64,000 nucleotides of DNA from Lysobacter enzymogenes (GCF_023617245.1 NZ_CP067396.1:1674001-1738000); one strand, 5' to 3'; counted from the first letter of the stretch, positions 46,501-54,205 are shown. Notes: generated by a model from the sequence alone, not told the origin. A program made the numbers and translations.

Positions 46501-46825
46501 GATTGCGCCGCCGCCGCAGCGTCGCGGCGATCCATACCAGCGCGCTGGCGCCGGCCAGGAACAAGGCGCAACCGGCCAGCCCGATCTGCACCCGCAAACC
46601 CGGCCAGAACACGATCGCCGCCAGCGCCGCCGCCACCGCCACGGCGCCGCCGCGCACGCCGTCGTACCAGGCCGCGAGCGCGGCCAGCAGGTACAGGCCG
46701 AGCAGCGGCAGGACGTCGTGCAGGTCCTGGCCGAAGCGCGCGTGCCCCAACGCCAGCGCCGCGGCCAACGCGGCGGCGGCGAGCAGTTCGCGCGGCCGCA
46801 GCGCGGCCGGGTTGGAAGCGGACAT
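43559..46825 (-). CDS. Hybrid histidine kinase with multiple PAS domains
   Basis: A 1,088-residue inner-membrane hybrid kinase. Residues about 12-100 hold three to four hydrophobic helices. About 105-700 contain several PAS/PAC modules, among them WSAVLAGVGDGVALIG, MVWYADAAGRLL, PALVAYVDARQRY and KMVWIAEPDGSIRY. The dimerisation helix has the phosphoacceptor His in FLAVLSHELRNPLSS (about 722). The ATPase domain has DNLVSNAIKAS and GLGLGLSIVKTLVERHGG. A receiver domain (about 960-1085) has VLIVDDEADTADAL, the acceptor Asp in CDLELPGPLNGYD and the Lys in LIKPAS. It lies 2 nt downstream of the 89-residue H-box protein and in the same operon as the sigma-54 activator, so it probably feeds phosphate into that pathway. 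The signal is unknown. Confidence 0.93.
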   Translation of the reverse strand: MSASNPAALRPRELLAAAALAAALALGHARFGQDLHDVLPLLGLYLLAALAAWYDGVRGGAVAVAAALAAIVFWPGLRVQIGLAGCALFLAGASALVWIAATLRRRRNRLRLQQEQWSAVLAGVGDGVALIGRDARVLYLNPAAGRLLDVAPEHARGRLAGDVFDGWPQALPDRAGPLRLRGAGDKPLQAEAVPLQGPRDAFSGHAVFLREPRGAEEGMSERRLRAVFDTDLWGVCFADVQGGRWWANPGFERMLAPAADESAPMRTQSLEQLGVPAELLQRLRSEGAFEPVEVALPERGGEPSWMLLAGEALSEHDIALLALDIGERKRSDAALRAQRLLMRALIDRIPALVAYVDARQRYRLCNRAYRRWFGDRRLQGLPLRDAHPAPELAPYLPLLERAFAGQAVRFPVELSRRGAQRHFDVQFVPHRPEGDGIEGVVVHALDVTARVEAARRVEASERRFRSLAVAGAGMVWYADAAGRLLDAPGWEDLTGQARAQARGEGWLGAVDPLDRERVRSAWHEHLRAAEPELLDLEFRVLSAHGEARHVVLRAVPVTDNAGKVLEWIGGLRDVHERRLFEEQLRHAEAEQHALLDNLPKMVWIAEPDGSIRYQNRRWYEYTGLGGDQDWRDICHPDDLADGLRSWDEAIRNGRPLNVELRFRRAGDGQYRWHIVRGQPLLDPHGRLRCWYGASTDIEDQKRALEMMAAANQRVSHFLAVLSHELRNPLSSVAAAGELLQRTDLDAPQRERALATLARQNRHVQRMVEDLLDIARVTQGGMELRREPLDLRALLEEVREDNLARADAAGVVFDPIEGLDLAPVYGDRARLRQVFDNLVSNAIKASEPGQRIGASLQRAPLSDGAAGLGVQVCDQGLGLDRDIAGNLFEPFVQTPDWRSRGLGLGLSIVKTLVERHGGQVAARSEGPGSGSCFEVRLPLAAAPAADSADSADSAPAPAAAAPARRGRVLIVDDEADTADALATLLALDGHRVRVAGDGEQALSLWSEEPAEVVLCDLELPGPLNGYDVARALRAAPRTPYLIAYSGYGQAEDRERTREVGFDEHLIKPASIDRIQAALQRGLGQASSKS

Positions 46826-46827
46826 GG

Positions 46828-47097
46828 CTAGCCGCGCGGCGGCGCCTGCTCAAGCAGCGCCGCCGCGCGCGCGCAGGCGCCGCGCGCGCGTTCGAGGTTT
46901 TCCTGCGCCTTGACCACCGCGCCGCCGGCGAGCACCGCCTGGGCCGCGGCGCAGGCCATGCTGGCGGTGTTGAGTTCGTTGCGCAGACGGTGGATCCAGC
47001 GCGCGGGGTCGAGCGCGGGCGCGGGCGCCTGTTCGGCGGGCGCGGGCGGTTGGGCGCCGGATTGCGGATCGGGCCGCTCGGGATCGTGTGCGTTCAC
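46828..47097 (-). CDS. Small protein with a histidine-kinase-like H-box, between regulator and kinase
   Basis: An 89-residue protein starting at a GTG that overlaps the response-regulator stop (GTGA). A Pro/Ala-rich N-terminal third is followed by a helical segment with IHRLRNELNTASMACAA, a pattern close to the HxLRNxL H-box of histidine-kinase dimerisation helices. A second Ala-rich helix, NLERARGACARAAALL, follows. No ATPase domain is present. It could be an Hpt-like phosphotransfer protein, a pseudo-DHp dimerisation partner or an inhibitor of the hybrid kinase. I know no named family, and the role is inference from sequence and gene order. Confidence 0.7.
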   Translation of the reverse strand: MNAHDPERPDPQSGAQPPAPAEQAPAPALDPARWIHRLRNELNTASMACAAAQAVLAGGAVVKAQENLERARGACARAAALLEQAPPRG

Positions 47098-48581
47098 TTG
47101 CTGGGTCCACCTCGCTCGGTCCAGATCGTTGCATCCACCTCGCAACCGGCTTCGCGCAAGCGCGCGATCTGGTTGTGCACGGTGCGCACGCTCACGCCGA
47201 GGGCGCGGGCGGTGCGGGTGCGGTCCTGGCCGAAGTGGGCCAGGGTCTTGAGCAGCATCTCGCGCTCGATCTCGGCATAGCTCATGCCGACGCTGAAGCG
47301 GACCGTGGCGGGATCCTCGGCGGCGGCGCGCAGGCGGCGCGCGCCGGGCACGATGCGCACTTCGTCGCCGGGCGCGGTCAGGAACGCGCGGCGGACCGCG
47401 CTGCGCAACTCGCGCACGTTGCCGGGCCAGGGATGCGCGGCCAACGCGCGCTCGCTGCCGCCGGCCAGGCGCTTGCGCGCGCCGTGTTCGGCATTGAGCT
47501 CGTCCAGGACGGCGCGCGCGATCAAAGCCGCGTCGCCGCTGCGGTTGCGCAGCGGCGGCAACTCCAGGTGCACGTCGGCGAGGCGGTAGTAAAGGTCTTC
47601 GCGCAACGCGCCTTCCTCGACCGCGCGCAGCGGATCGCGGTTGCAGGCGGCGACCACGCGCACGTCGATCGCGATCTCGCCGGCGCCGCCGACCCGGGTC
47701 AGCGCGCCGGATTCGAGCACGCGCAGTAGATAAACCTGCAGCGCCGCCGGCATCTCGGTGATTTCGTCGAGGAACAGCGTACCGCCGTGCGCTTGCTCGA
47801 AATAGCCGCTGTGGCGGCCCGCGGCGCCGGTGAAGCTACCGCGTTCGTGGCCGAACAGGTGGCTGGCCAGCAGGTCCGGCGCGATCGCGCCGCAGTTGAC
47901 CGCGACGAAGGCGCCGCCGCGGCCGCTGAGGCGGTGCAGGGCGCGCGCGGCCAGTTCCTTGCCGGTGCCGCTTTCGCCGCTCAGCAACACCGACAGCGTC
48001 GAGGGCGCGATCCGCCGCAGGTCCGCGCCCAGCCGCTGCATCGGCGGCGAGCGCCCGATCATCCCGAGCGGATCGGCGCTGCGTTCCTCGCGTCCGCGCG
48101 CGGCGACGCGGTCGAGCAATTCGCCGAACTGTTCCGGCACCAGCGGCTTGACCAGGTACTCCATGACCGGCCGCGCGACCGCGCGCGCCGCGGTTTCCAC
48201 CGACGGATGCCCGGTGACGATGGCGATCTGGCCCGACTCGGGCAGGGCGTCTTCGTCGAGCAGTTCGAAGCCGCTGCCGTCGGGCAGGTCGAGGTCGAGC
48301 AGCAACAGGTCCATCAGCGCAAGTTGCGCGAACCCGCGCGACTGCTCCAGCGAATGCGCCAGATACGGGGTGTAGCCGTGCGAGCGGGCGAAGTCCGCGG
48401 CGGAGCGGGCGAAGTCCTGGTCGTCGTCGACGATCAGCACCGTCGGCGCGGCGCCGGCGGGCGATGCCGGCGTACCGGTGTACGCGAGGTCGTTGGGCAC
48501 GGGCTGGCGATCCTGTCTGGGGAAACCCTGTTTGGGGGCTGGCCCTGTCTGGGTGCTGGCCCTATCTGGGCGCTGAGCCAT
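47094..48581 (-). CDS. NtrC-family sigma-54 response regulator
   Basis: The ATG at 48581 gives about 495 residues. A GTG at 48500, with AGGA about 10 nt upstream, is an alternative that would exclude a stretch of 17-bp repeats. The receiver domain has VLIVDDDQDFARSAADF, the Asp in LLLDLDLPDGSG and YLVKPL. The AAA+ domain has LLSGESGTGKELAARAL (Walker A), HERGSFTGAAGRHSG (the GAFTGA loop that contacts sigma-54, with Ser for the first Ala), GGTLFLDEITEMP (Walker B) and FFLLD-like arginine-finger regions. The C-terminus is a Fis-type HTH (DRTRTARALGVSVRTVHNQI). It activates RNA polymerase-sigma-54. Three sigma-54-type promoters lie within 10 kb, so they are likely targets. Confidence 0.93.
   Translation of the reverse strand: MAQRPDRASTQTGPAPKQGFPRQDRQPVPNDLAYTGTPASPAGAAPTVLIVDDDQDFARSAADFARSHGYTPYLAHSLEQSRGFAQLALMDLLLLDLDLPDGSGFELLDEDALPESGQIAIVTGHPSVETAARAVARPVMEYLVKPLVPEQFGELLDRVAARGREERSADPLGMIGRSPPMQRLGADLRRIAPSTLSVLLSGESGTGKELAARALHRLSGRGGAFVAVNCGAIAPDLLASHLFGHERGSFTGAAGRHSGYFEQAHGGTLFLDEITEMPAALQVYLLRVLESGALTRVGGAGEIAIDVRVVAACNRDPLRAVEEGALREDLYYRLADVHLELPPLRNRSGDAALIARAVLDELNAEHGARKRLAGGSERALAAHPWPGNVRELRSAVRRAFLTAPGDEVRIVPGARRLRAAAEDPATVRFSVGMSYAEIEREMLLKTLAHFGQDRTRTARALGVSVRTVHNQIARLREAGCEVDATIWTERGGPSK
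48524..48574. repeat. Three 17-bp tandem repeats at the regulator's 5' end
   Basis: The units AACCCTGTTTGGGGGCT, GGCCCTGTCTGGGTGCT and GGCCCTATCTGGGCGCT run end to end, with a partial unit at 48511-48523. A 17-bp period is not a multiple of 3, which is odd for coding DNA and favours the later GTG start at 48500. Confidence 0.7.
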
Positions 48582-48768
48582 CGCGAGACAGGGCGCGGGA
48601 CGCTCACAGGGCACCGTAGCGCCGCGCCGGTTAAGCGGGTGTTGGCGGAAAATGATTCGCGCGTGATGAAACATTTGCGCCGTCACGTTTCGCTGCGCCG
48701 GCCGCGGCGAACCCGCGAGCCCGGTGAGCGCGCAAGTTTTTATGGCGATGCGCGGCCGCCGGCGCGGC

Positions 48769-48783
48769 TGGCACGGGAGTTGC
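48769..48783 (+). promoter_or_regulatory. Sigma-54 promoter for the 148-residue stress-type gene
   Basis: TGGCACG-GGAG-TTGC is a full match to the -24/-12 consensus and lies about 59 nt before the ATG at 48842. An ATGAAACATTTGC-like dyad near 48670, about 100 bp upstream, may bind an activator. Confidence 0.8.
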
Positions 48784-48841
48784 GTGGTCCTGGTGGCGAG
48801 CCGCGCATTCCTGCATCGGCTGCGTCACCGAGGAAGGCTCA

Positions 48842-49288
48842 ATGCACAGGCTGCCGCTCGATCGTAACGATTTCATTCCGCTGCCGGCGGCCGTGCCGCT
48901 GGGGCCGGGCTTGTCGCAGCGCGCCGGCCAGACCGCCGCCGGCGACGGCGTGGCGCAGGCCGCGCACAGCATCGACGAACTGCGCGCATCGGTTTACCCC
49001 ATGGCGCCGGAGGTGATCGACATGGAGTCGGAATTGGGCTATTGGCGCGGCCACTACCGCGGCCTGCCCGGCGGCAGCGCGCTGCGCTACGGCGACTACG
49101 AGCCGGCGGTGAAGCTCGGCATGGACGCCTTCATGCGCAGCCGCGGCCGCGGCATCGACGACATGGAAGACGAACTGGAGGCCTGCTACCGCCGCACCCG
49201 CGGCCTCAGCCGGCTGGATTGGCAGCAGGCGCGCGCGGTCGTGCGGCTGGCCTGGAACCATCTGCACCTGCGCGGTCTGAAGGCGTGA
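48842..49288 (+). CDS. Conserved stress-cluster protein, paralogue A
   Basis: A 148-residue soluble protein with no signal peptide or membrane helices. The N-terminal 55 residues are variable. The conserved body is MESELGYWRGHYRG, GDYEPAVKLGMDAFMRSRGRGIDDMEDELEAC and SRLDWQQARAVVRLAWNHL. The same pattern (YWR near the start of the body, YxPAxKxG in the middle, RLxWxxAR at the end) recurs in the 55361-55741 gene. Proteins of this type are often seen beside CsbD, BON and other general-stress genes, but their activity is unknown. The gene is preceded by a full sigma-54 promoter and is 10 nt before the MscS channel gene, so the two form an operon. Confidence 0.83.
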   Translation: MHRLPLDRNDFIPLPAAVPLGPGLSQRAGQTAAGDGVAQAAHSIDELRASVYPMAPEVIDMESELGYWRGHYRGLPGGSALRYGDYEPAVKLGMDAFMRSRGRGIDDMEDELEACYRRTRGLSRLDWQQARAVVRLAWNHLHLRGLKA

Positions 49289-49298
49289 GGGCAGGGCG

Positions 49299-50279
49299 AT
49301 GACGGGCGCGGCCGCGGCGTCGATCCTGGCCACCGCGGCGGTGCCGGCGGCGGCGTCGTTCGACTGGAGCGCGGTGCGCGGGCGCTTGCTGGCCGAGCTC
49401 TACCGGTTCGTCGCCGCCGCGCCGCTGCTGCTGCTCGCGCTGCTGCTGACCCTGGCGGCATGGTGGTTCGGCGGATGGCTGGCGCGGCGCGCGCTGATCG
49501 ACCGCCTGGCCGGCGCCAACCCGTTCCTCAAGAACCTGCTGGCGACCACGCTGCGCGGCGGCTGCGCCTTGCTAGGCCTGGCCGTGGGCCTGCAGCTGAT
49601 GAACGCCACCGCGATCGTCGGCGCGCTGCTGGGCACCGCCGGCGTGGTCGGCATCGCCTTGGGCTTCGCGTTCAAGGACATCATCGAGAACTACATCGCC
49701 GGGGTGCTGCTGAGCCTGCGCCAACCTTTCCGCCCGCACGATCATGTCCGCATCGCCGAGCACGAAGGGCTGGTGATGGCGATGACCGCGCGCGCGACCG
49801 TGCTGATGACCCTGGACGGCAACCAGCTGCGGGTGCCGAACGCGATCGTGTTCAAGAGCGTGATCCTCAACTTCAGCCAGAACCCGAGCCGGCGCTTCGA
49901 GTTCGACCTCAGCGCGCCGTTCGACGGCGCCCTGGAGGCGACGCAGGCGCGGATCCGAAGGCGGGTGGAAGCGGTCGACGGCGTGTTGCGCGAGCCCGAC
50001 GCCGAGGTCTTGCTGGTCTCCAGCGGCGACGGCAAGGCCGGCGTGCGCGTGCGCGGCTGGATCGACCAGCGCCGCAGCGATATCGACCAAGTGCGCAGCG
50101 CCGCGCTGCGCGCCGCGACCGCGGCATTGCAGGCCGATGCGGCCGCGCCGGCGCCGGCCGCGGCGGCCGCGTCGGCCCGCCCCGGTGCGCCGGAGCGCAC
50201 CCGCCAGCATCTGTTGCGCGCGGGCGAGGCTGGCGCCGGTTCGCGCGATCTGCTCGATCCCGCCGCGCCGGTGGAATGA
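49299..50279 (+). CDS. Small-conductance mechanosensitive channel (MscS family)
   Basis: This 326-residue inner-membrane channel lets solutes out on hypo-osmotic shock. Two hydrophobic helices (AAPLLLLALLLTLAAWWFGG and LRGGCALLGLAVGLQL) precede the pore helix, whose alternating Gly/Ala pattern (ATAIVGALLGTAGVVGIALGFAFKD) and following IIENYIAGV are the family signature. The cytoplasmic beta domain has RPHDHVRI and TLDGNQLRVPNAIVF. The last 60 residues are an Ala/Pro-rich tail. It starts 10 nt after the preceding stress-type gene and is probably driven by the same sigma-54 promoter. Confidence 0.92.
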   Translation: MTGAAAASILATAAVPAAASFDWSAVRGRLLAELYRFVAAAPLLLLALLLTLAAWWFGGWLARRALIDRLAGANPFLKNLLATTLRGGCALLGLAVGLQLMNATAIVGALLGTAGVVGIALGFAFKDIIENYIAGVLLSLRQPFRPHDHVRIAEHEGLVMAMTARATVLMTLDGNQLRVPNAIVFKSVILNFSQNPSRRFEFDLSAPFDGALEATQARIRRRVEAVDGVLREPDAEVLLVSSGDGKAGVRVRGWIDQRRSDIDQVRSAALRAATAALQADAAAPAPAAAAASARPGAPERTRQHLLRAGEAGAGSRDLLDPAAPVE

Positions 50280-50336
50280 CGCGGGCGGCAGGCATTCGTT
50301 AGCGCGCGATCAAGGCCGCGGCCCGACGGCGACGAC

Positions 50337-50352
50337 GCGGCGCTAGCGCCGC
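50337..50352. repeat. 16-bp perfect palindrome between the MscS and ligD genes
   Basis: GCGGCGCTAGCGCCGC is its own reverse complement. It lies in the 288-nt gap before ligD, a candidate operator or transcript-end hairpin. Confidence 0.5.
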
Positions 50353-50567
50353 GATGCCTAGCGTGGGGCGACGGCGCCGCAAGCCCCGGCCCGGCGCGCT
50401 GCCGGACCGCTCGCGCCGCGTTCCGGCCCCAGCGATGTGGAGGATGCGACATGCCGCGCTACGCTCCGATCTTCACCGCGGTCGCTTCGATCGCCGCCGC
50501 CGTTTCGCCGCGGCGCGCTCGGGCTTGGCCGGCCTGAGCGCCGGCGAACGCAACGGCACCGGCGCGC

Positions 50568-53210
50568 ATGAGCCTGCACGAATACCGGCGCAAGCGGCGC
50601 TTCGACCGCACCCGCGAGCCCGAACCGGGCGCGCCGCCGCGCGGCGAGCGCGCGATTTTCGTCGTCCAGCTGCATCACGCCAGCCATCGCCACTACGACT
50701 TCCGCCTGCAGGTCGGCGACGCGCTCAAGAGCTGGGCGGTGCCCAAGGGGCCGTCCTACGATCCGGCGGTCAAGCGCATGGCGGTGGAAGTCGAGGACCA
50801 CCCGCTCGGCTACGCCGGTTTCGAAGGCGAAATTCCCCACGGCGAATACGGCGGCGGCCACGTCGCGCGGTTCGACACCGGGGTGTGGGCGACCGACGGC
50901 GATCCGCAGGCGCAACTGGCCAAGGGCCACCTGCGCTTCGAACTGTTCGGGCGCAAGCTCAAGGGCGGCTGGCACCTGGTGCGTTCGGGCAAGCCCGCGC
51001 GCCAGCCGCAATGGTTGTTGTTCAAGGACCGCGACGAATACGCCGGCACGCTCGAAGCCGACGACCTGCTCGCCGACGTCGCCTCGCCGCCGGCGGCCGA
51101 CGCGCAGCGCGCCGGCCGCGGCAAGCCGCGCAAGCGCCGCCTGGCCGAAGTCGCGCCGGCGCGCGCGCGGCGCCGCGACTGGGCCGCGGCGGCGCGCAAG
51201 CTGCCCGGCGCGCGGCGGGCGCCGTTCGATGGCGGCGCGTTCGAGCTGCAGTTGGCGCGCTTGGTCGAAGCGCCGCCTGCGGGCGAACAATGGCTGCACG
51301 AACTCAAATGGGACGGTTACCGGATCGGCGTCGGCGTCGCCGCCGGCCGCGCGCGGCTGTGGTCGCGCAACGCGCTGGAGTGGACCCGGAAGATTCCCGA
51401 GATCGCCGCCGCGGTCGAAGCGTTGGGCCTGGACAGCGCGGCGCTGGACGGCGAACTGATCGCCGGCCGCGGCGCGCGCGAGGACTTCAACCTGCTGCAG
51501 GCGACGCTGTCGGGCGAGAAACAGGGCGCGCTGTCGCTGGTGGTGTTCGACCTGCTGCACCTGGACGGCTGGGACCTCAGCGCCGCACCGCTGCTGCAAC
51601 GCAAGGCGCTGCTGGAACAGCTGCTGCAGCGGGCCGGGCCGCATTTGCGCTACAGCTCGCACATCCTCGGCGACGGCGAGCGCGCCTACGCGCTGGCCGC
51701 CGAACAGGGCTTCGAAGGCATCGTGTCCAAGCGCGCCGACCGCGCCCACCATCCCGGCCGTAGCGACGAGTGGCGCAAGAGCAAGCGCTTGGCCAGCGAC
51801 GAATTCGCCGTGGTCGGCTACACGCCGCCGAAGGGCGCGCGCAGCGGGTTCGGCGCGTTGCTGCTGGCGCGGCCGGACCCGGCGCACGGCTGGTCCTACG
51901 TGGGCCGCGTGGGCAGCGGTTTTTCCGCCGACTTGCTGGCGCGGATCAGCAAGCGCCTGCCCAGGGGCGCCGCCGCGCCGACGGTGCACGTGCCGCCGCA
52001 CGACACCGACCTGCGCGCGGCGCGCTGGTTCGCGCCGGCATTGGTGGTCGAGGCGTTCTATCGCGGCGTCGGCGGCCACGGCCTGCTGCGGCAGGCCTCG
52101 TTCAAGACGTTGCGCGAGGACAAGACGCCCGCCGCGCTGGCCGACCGCGACCGCGGTCCGGGCGCCGCGGCCCGGCTTCGCTCCAACTCCAACTCCAACT
52201 CCAACTCCGAACCGCCACCGAAGCGAACCGCCATGACCCGCAAGGCCGCCAAAGCCAGCGCCGGCAAGGCCAAAGCCGGCAAGACGCGCACCGGCAAGTC
52301 CCAGGCTGCCGCCGACCTCGACGACTTCCGCCTCACCAGCCCCGAACGCGTGGTCTATCCCGACATCGGCGCGAGCAAGCGCGACGTCGCCGCCTACTAT
52401 CTGGCGATGGCCGACTGGCTGTTGCCGGAAATCGTCGACCGGCCGCTGTCGATCGTGCGCTGTACCCAGGGCGCGGCGCGGCCGTGCTTCTTCCAGAAGC
52501 ACCACACCGCCGGGCTAGACGACGTGGACAGCGTCAGCCTGGAAGAGGAATCGGGCCAGCGCGCCGACTATCTGGTGGTGCGCGATCTGGCCGGACTGAT
52601 GAACCTGGTCCAGTTCAACGCACTGGAGTTCCATCCGTGGGGCGCGACGGCGCAGCGGCCCGACCGCGCCGACCGCATCGTGTTCGATCTCGACCCCGGC
52701 AGCGGCGTGCCCTGGACGGAGGTGATCGCCGCCGCGCGCCAGTTGCGCTCGCTGCTGGCCAAGCTGGAACTGCAGTCGTTCGTGCGCACCTCCGGCGGCA
52801 AGGGCCTGCATGTGGTGGTGCCGCTGAACCCCGGCTGCGACTGGGACCTGGTCAAACCGTTCGCGCACAGCTTCGCCGAGACCCTGGCGCAGATGGAGCC
52901 GCTCAAGTACATCGCCACCGCGACCAAGAAATTCCGCAACGGCAAGATATTCGTCGACTACCTGCGCAACGGCCGCGGCGCCACCAGCGTGGCCTCGTTC
53001 TCGCTGCGCGCGCGCGAGGGCGCGCCGGTGGCGATGCCGCTGCGCTGGGAGGAACTGGGCCGGGTCAAGAGCGGCCACGCGTTCGACATCCGCTCCGCGC
53101 AGGCGCGGGTCAAGCGCCTGCGCCGGCATCCATGGGCGGGGATCGACGCGGTGCGCCAGGACCTGGACCGCCTGGCCGAACGCCTGCAGCGGCTGCGGCC
53201 GGACGATTGA
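50568..53210 (+). CDS. ligD: Multifunctional ATP-dependent DNA ligase D (NHEJ)
   Basis: The 880-residue enzyme carries all three LigD modules. An N-terminal 3'-phosphoesterase (about 1-165) has HHASHRHYDFRLQVGDALKSW and EIPHGEYGGG. A ligase domain (about 220-535) has the adenylated Lys in HELKWDGYRIGV and further IVSKRADR and DEWRKSKR words. A polymerase/primase domain (about 580-880) has DLDPGSGVPW (the metal-binding Asp pair), SGGKGLHVVVPL and the closing HPWAGIDAVRQDL. The module order is the Pseudomonas-type PE-LIG-POL. It seals and processes double-strand breaks with Ku, encoded 83 nt downstream. An (AACTCC)n repeat encodes a Ser-Asn linker before the polymerase domain. Confidence 0.95.
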   Translation: MSLHEYRRKRRFDRTREPEPGAPPRGERAIFVVQLHHASHRHYDFRLQVGDALKSWAVPKGPSYDPAVKRMAVEVEDHPLGYAGFEGEIPHGEYGGGHVARFDTGVWATDGDPQAQLAKGHLRFELFGRKLKGGWHLVRSGKPARQPQWLLFKDRDEYAGTLEADDLLADVASPPAADAQRAGRGKPRKRRLAEVAPARARRRDWAAAARKLPGARRAPFDGGAFELQLARLVEAPPAGEQWLHELKWDGYRIGVGVAAGRARLWSRNALEWTRKIPEIAAAVEALGLDSAALDGELIAGRGAREDFNLLQATLSGEKQGALSLVVFDLLHLDGWDLSAAPLLQRKALLEQLLQRAGPHLRYSSHILGDGERAYALAAEQGFEGIVSKRADRAHHPGRSDEWRKSKRLASDEFAVVGYTPPKGARSGFGALLLARPDPAHGWSYVGRVGSGFSADLLARISKRLPRGAAAPTVHVPPHDTDLRAARWFAPALVVEAFYRGVGGHGLLRQASFKTLREDKTPAALADRDRGPGAAARLRSNSNSNSNSEPPPKRTAMTRKAAKASAGKAKAGKTRTGKSQAAADLDDFRLTSPERVVYPDIGASKRDVAAYYLAMADWLLPEIVDRPLSIVRCTQGAARPCFFQKHHTAGLDDVDSVSLEEESGQRADYLVVRDLAGLMNLVQFNALEFHPWGATAQRPDRADRIVFDLDPGSGVPWTEVIAAARQLRSLLAKLELQSFVRTSGGKGLHVVVPLNPGCDWDLVKPFAHSFAETLAQMEPLKYIATATKKFRNGKIFVDYLRNGRGATSVASFSLRAREGAPVAMPLRWEELGRVKSGHAFDIRSAQARVKRLRRHPWAGIDAVRQDLDRLAERLQRLRPDD
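52181..52208 (+). repeat. Hexanucleotide repeat in the LigD linker
   Basis: AACTCC is repeated four times in tandem, with a partial unit, and encodes alternating Ser and Asn between the ligase and polymerase domains. A change in unit number would keep the frame. Confidence 0.85.
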
Positions 53211-53293
53211 GCGCACTCGCGTTTTCACCGCGATTGAACCCGGGCCGGCGCACAGTCCGGCCACTTCACCGCCCACTGTCAGGAGTCCGCACC

Positions 53294-54205
53294 ATGGCAC
53301 GCCCGATCTGGACCGGCACGATCTCCTTCGGCCTGCTCAACATCCCGGTCAAGCTGATGGCCGGCGAGCGCCGGGTCGACCTGCATTTCCGCATGCTCGA
53401 CAGCCGCAACAAGGCGCCGATCCGCTACGAGCGGGTCAACGAGGAGACCGGCGAGGAAGTGCCGTGGAAGGAGATCGTCAAGGCCTTCGAATACGACAAG
53501 GGCAGTTACGTGGTGCTGGAAGCGGCCGACATCGCGGCCGCCGCGCCGGACCACACCGAAACCGTCGACATCGATGCCTTCGTCGATGCGGCCCTGATCG
53601 GCAGCGAGTACTACGACAAGCCCTACATCCTGGAGCCGGGCAAGAAGGCAGAGAAGGGCTATGTGCTGTTGCGCGAGGTGCTGGAGAAAACCGGCAAGGT
53701 CGGCATCGGCCGGGTGGTCATCCGCACCCGCGAATACCTGGCCGCGCTGGCGCCCAAGGGCAACGCGCTGGTCCTGCTGATCCTGCGCTACGCCCAGGAA
53801 CTGGTCGACCCGGAAGACTACAAGCTGCCCGAAGGCGGCCTGGCGAAATGGAAGATCTCCGCGCGCGAGGTGGAAATGGCGCAGCAGTTGATCGAATCCA
53901 TGACCGCGCCGTGGAAACCCGAATCCTACAAGGACGACTTCCGCCAGCGCCTGCACAAGGTCATCGAGCAACGGGTCAAGGCCAAGAAGGTGGTGCGCGG
54001 CAAGCAGGCCGACGAATCCAAATTGCCGGAGAACGCCGCGACCAACGTCATCGACTTCGCCGAGCTGCTCAAGCGCAGCCTGGCGAAGAAAGGCGCCGCA
54101 GCGCCGGCCAAGGCGGCCGGCAAGCGCGCGGCCAAGACCGCCAAGGCTGCGAAGAAGAAGCCGGCCAAGCCGGCGGCGCGTTCGCGGGCGACCAAGCGCG
54201 CCTGA
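53294..54205 (+). CDS. ku: Ku DNA-end-binding protein
   Basis: A 303-residue prokaryotic Ku. The N-terminus MARPIWTGTISFGLLNIPVKL and the later PEDYKLPEGGLAKWKISARE are family signatures; the body forms the beta-barrel ring that encircles DNA ends. The last 45 residues are Lys/Ala-rich (KAAKKKPAKPAARSRATK) and unstructured, like other bacterial Ku tails that aid DNA threading and ligase recruitment. AGGAG stands 8 nt before the ATG. It follows ligD in the same direction, giving the usual two-protein NHEJ system. NHEJ is typical of stationary-phase and desiccation survival. Confidence 0.95.
   Translation: MARPIWTGTISFGLLNIPVKLMAGERRVDLHFRMLDSRNKAPIRYERVNEETGEEVPWKEIVKAFEYDKGSYVVLEAADIAAAAPDHTETVDIDAFVDAALIGSEYYDKPYILEPGKKAEKGYVLLREVLEKTGKVGIGRVVIRTREYLAALAPKGNALVLLILRYAQELVDPEDYKLPEGGLAKWKISAREVEMAQQLIESMTAPWKPESYKDDFRQRLHKVIEQRVKAKKVVRGKQADESKLPENAATNVIDFAELLKRSLAKKGAAAPAKAAGKRAAKTAKAAKKKPAKPAARSRATKRA

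Noticed and set aside
50280..50567. A start of LigD upstream of 50568
   Set aside because: The upstream in-frame sequence has no start with a ribosome binding site, and the phosphoesterase domain begins just after the ATG at 50568.
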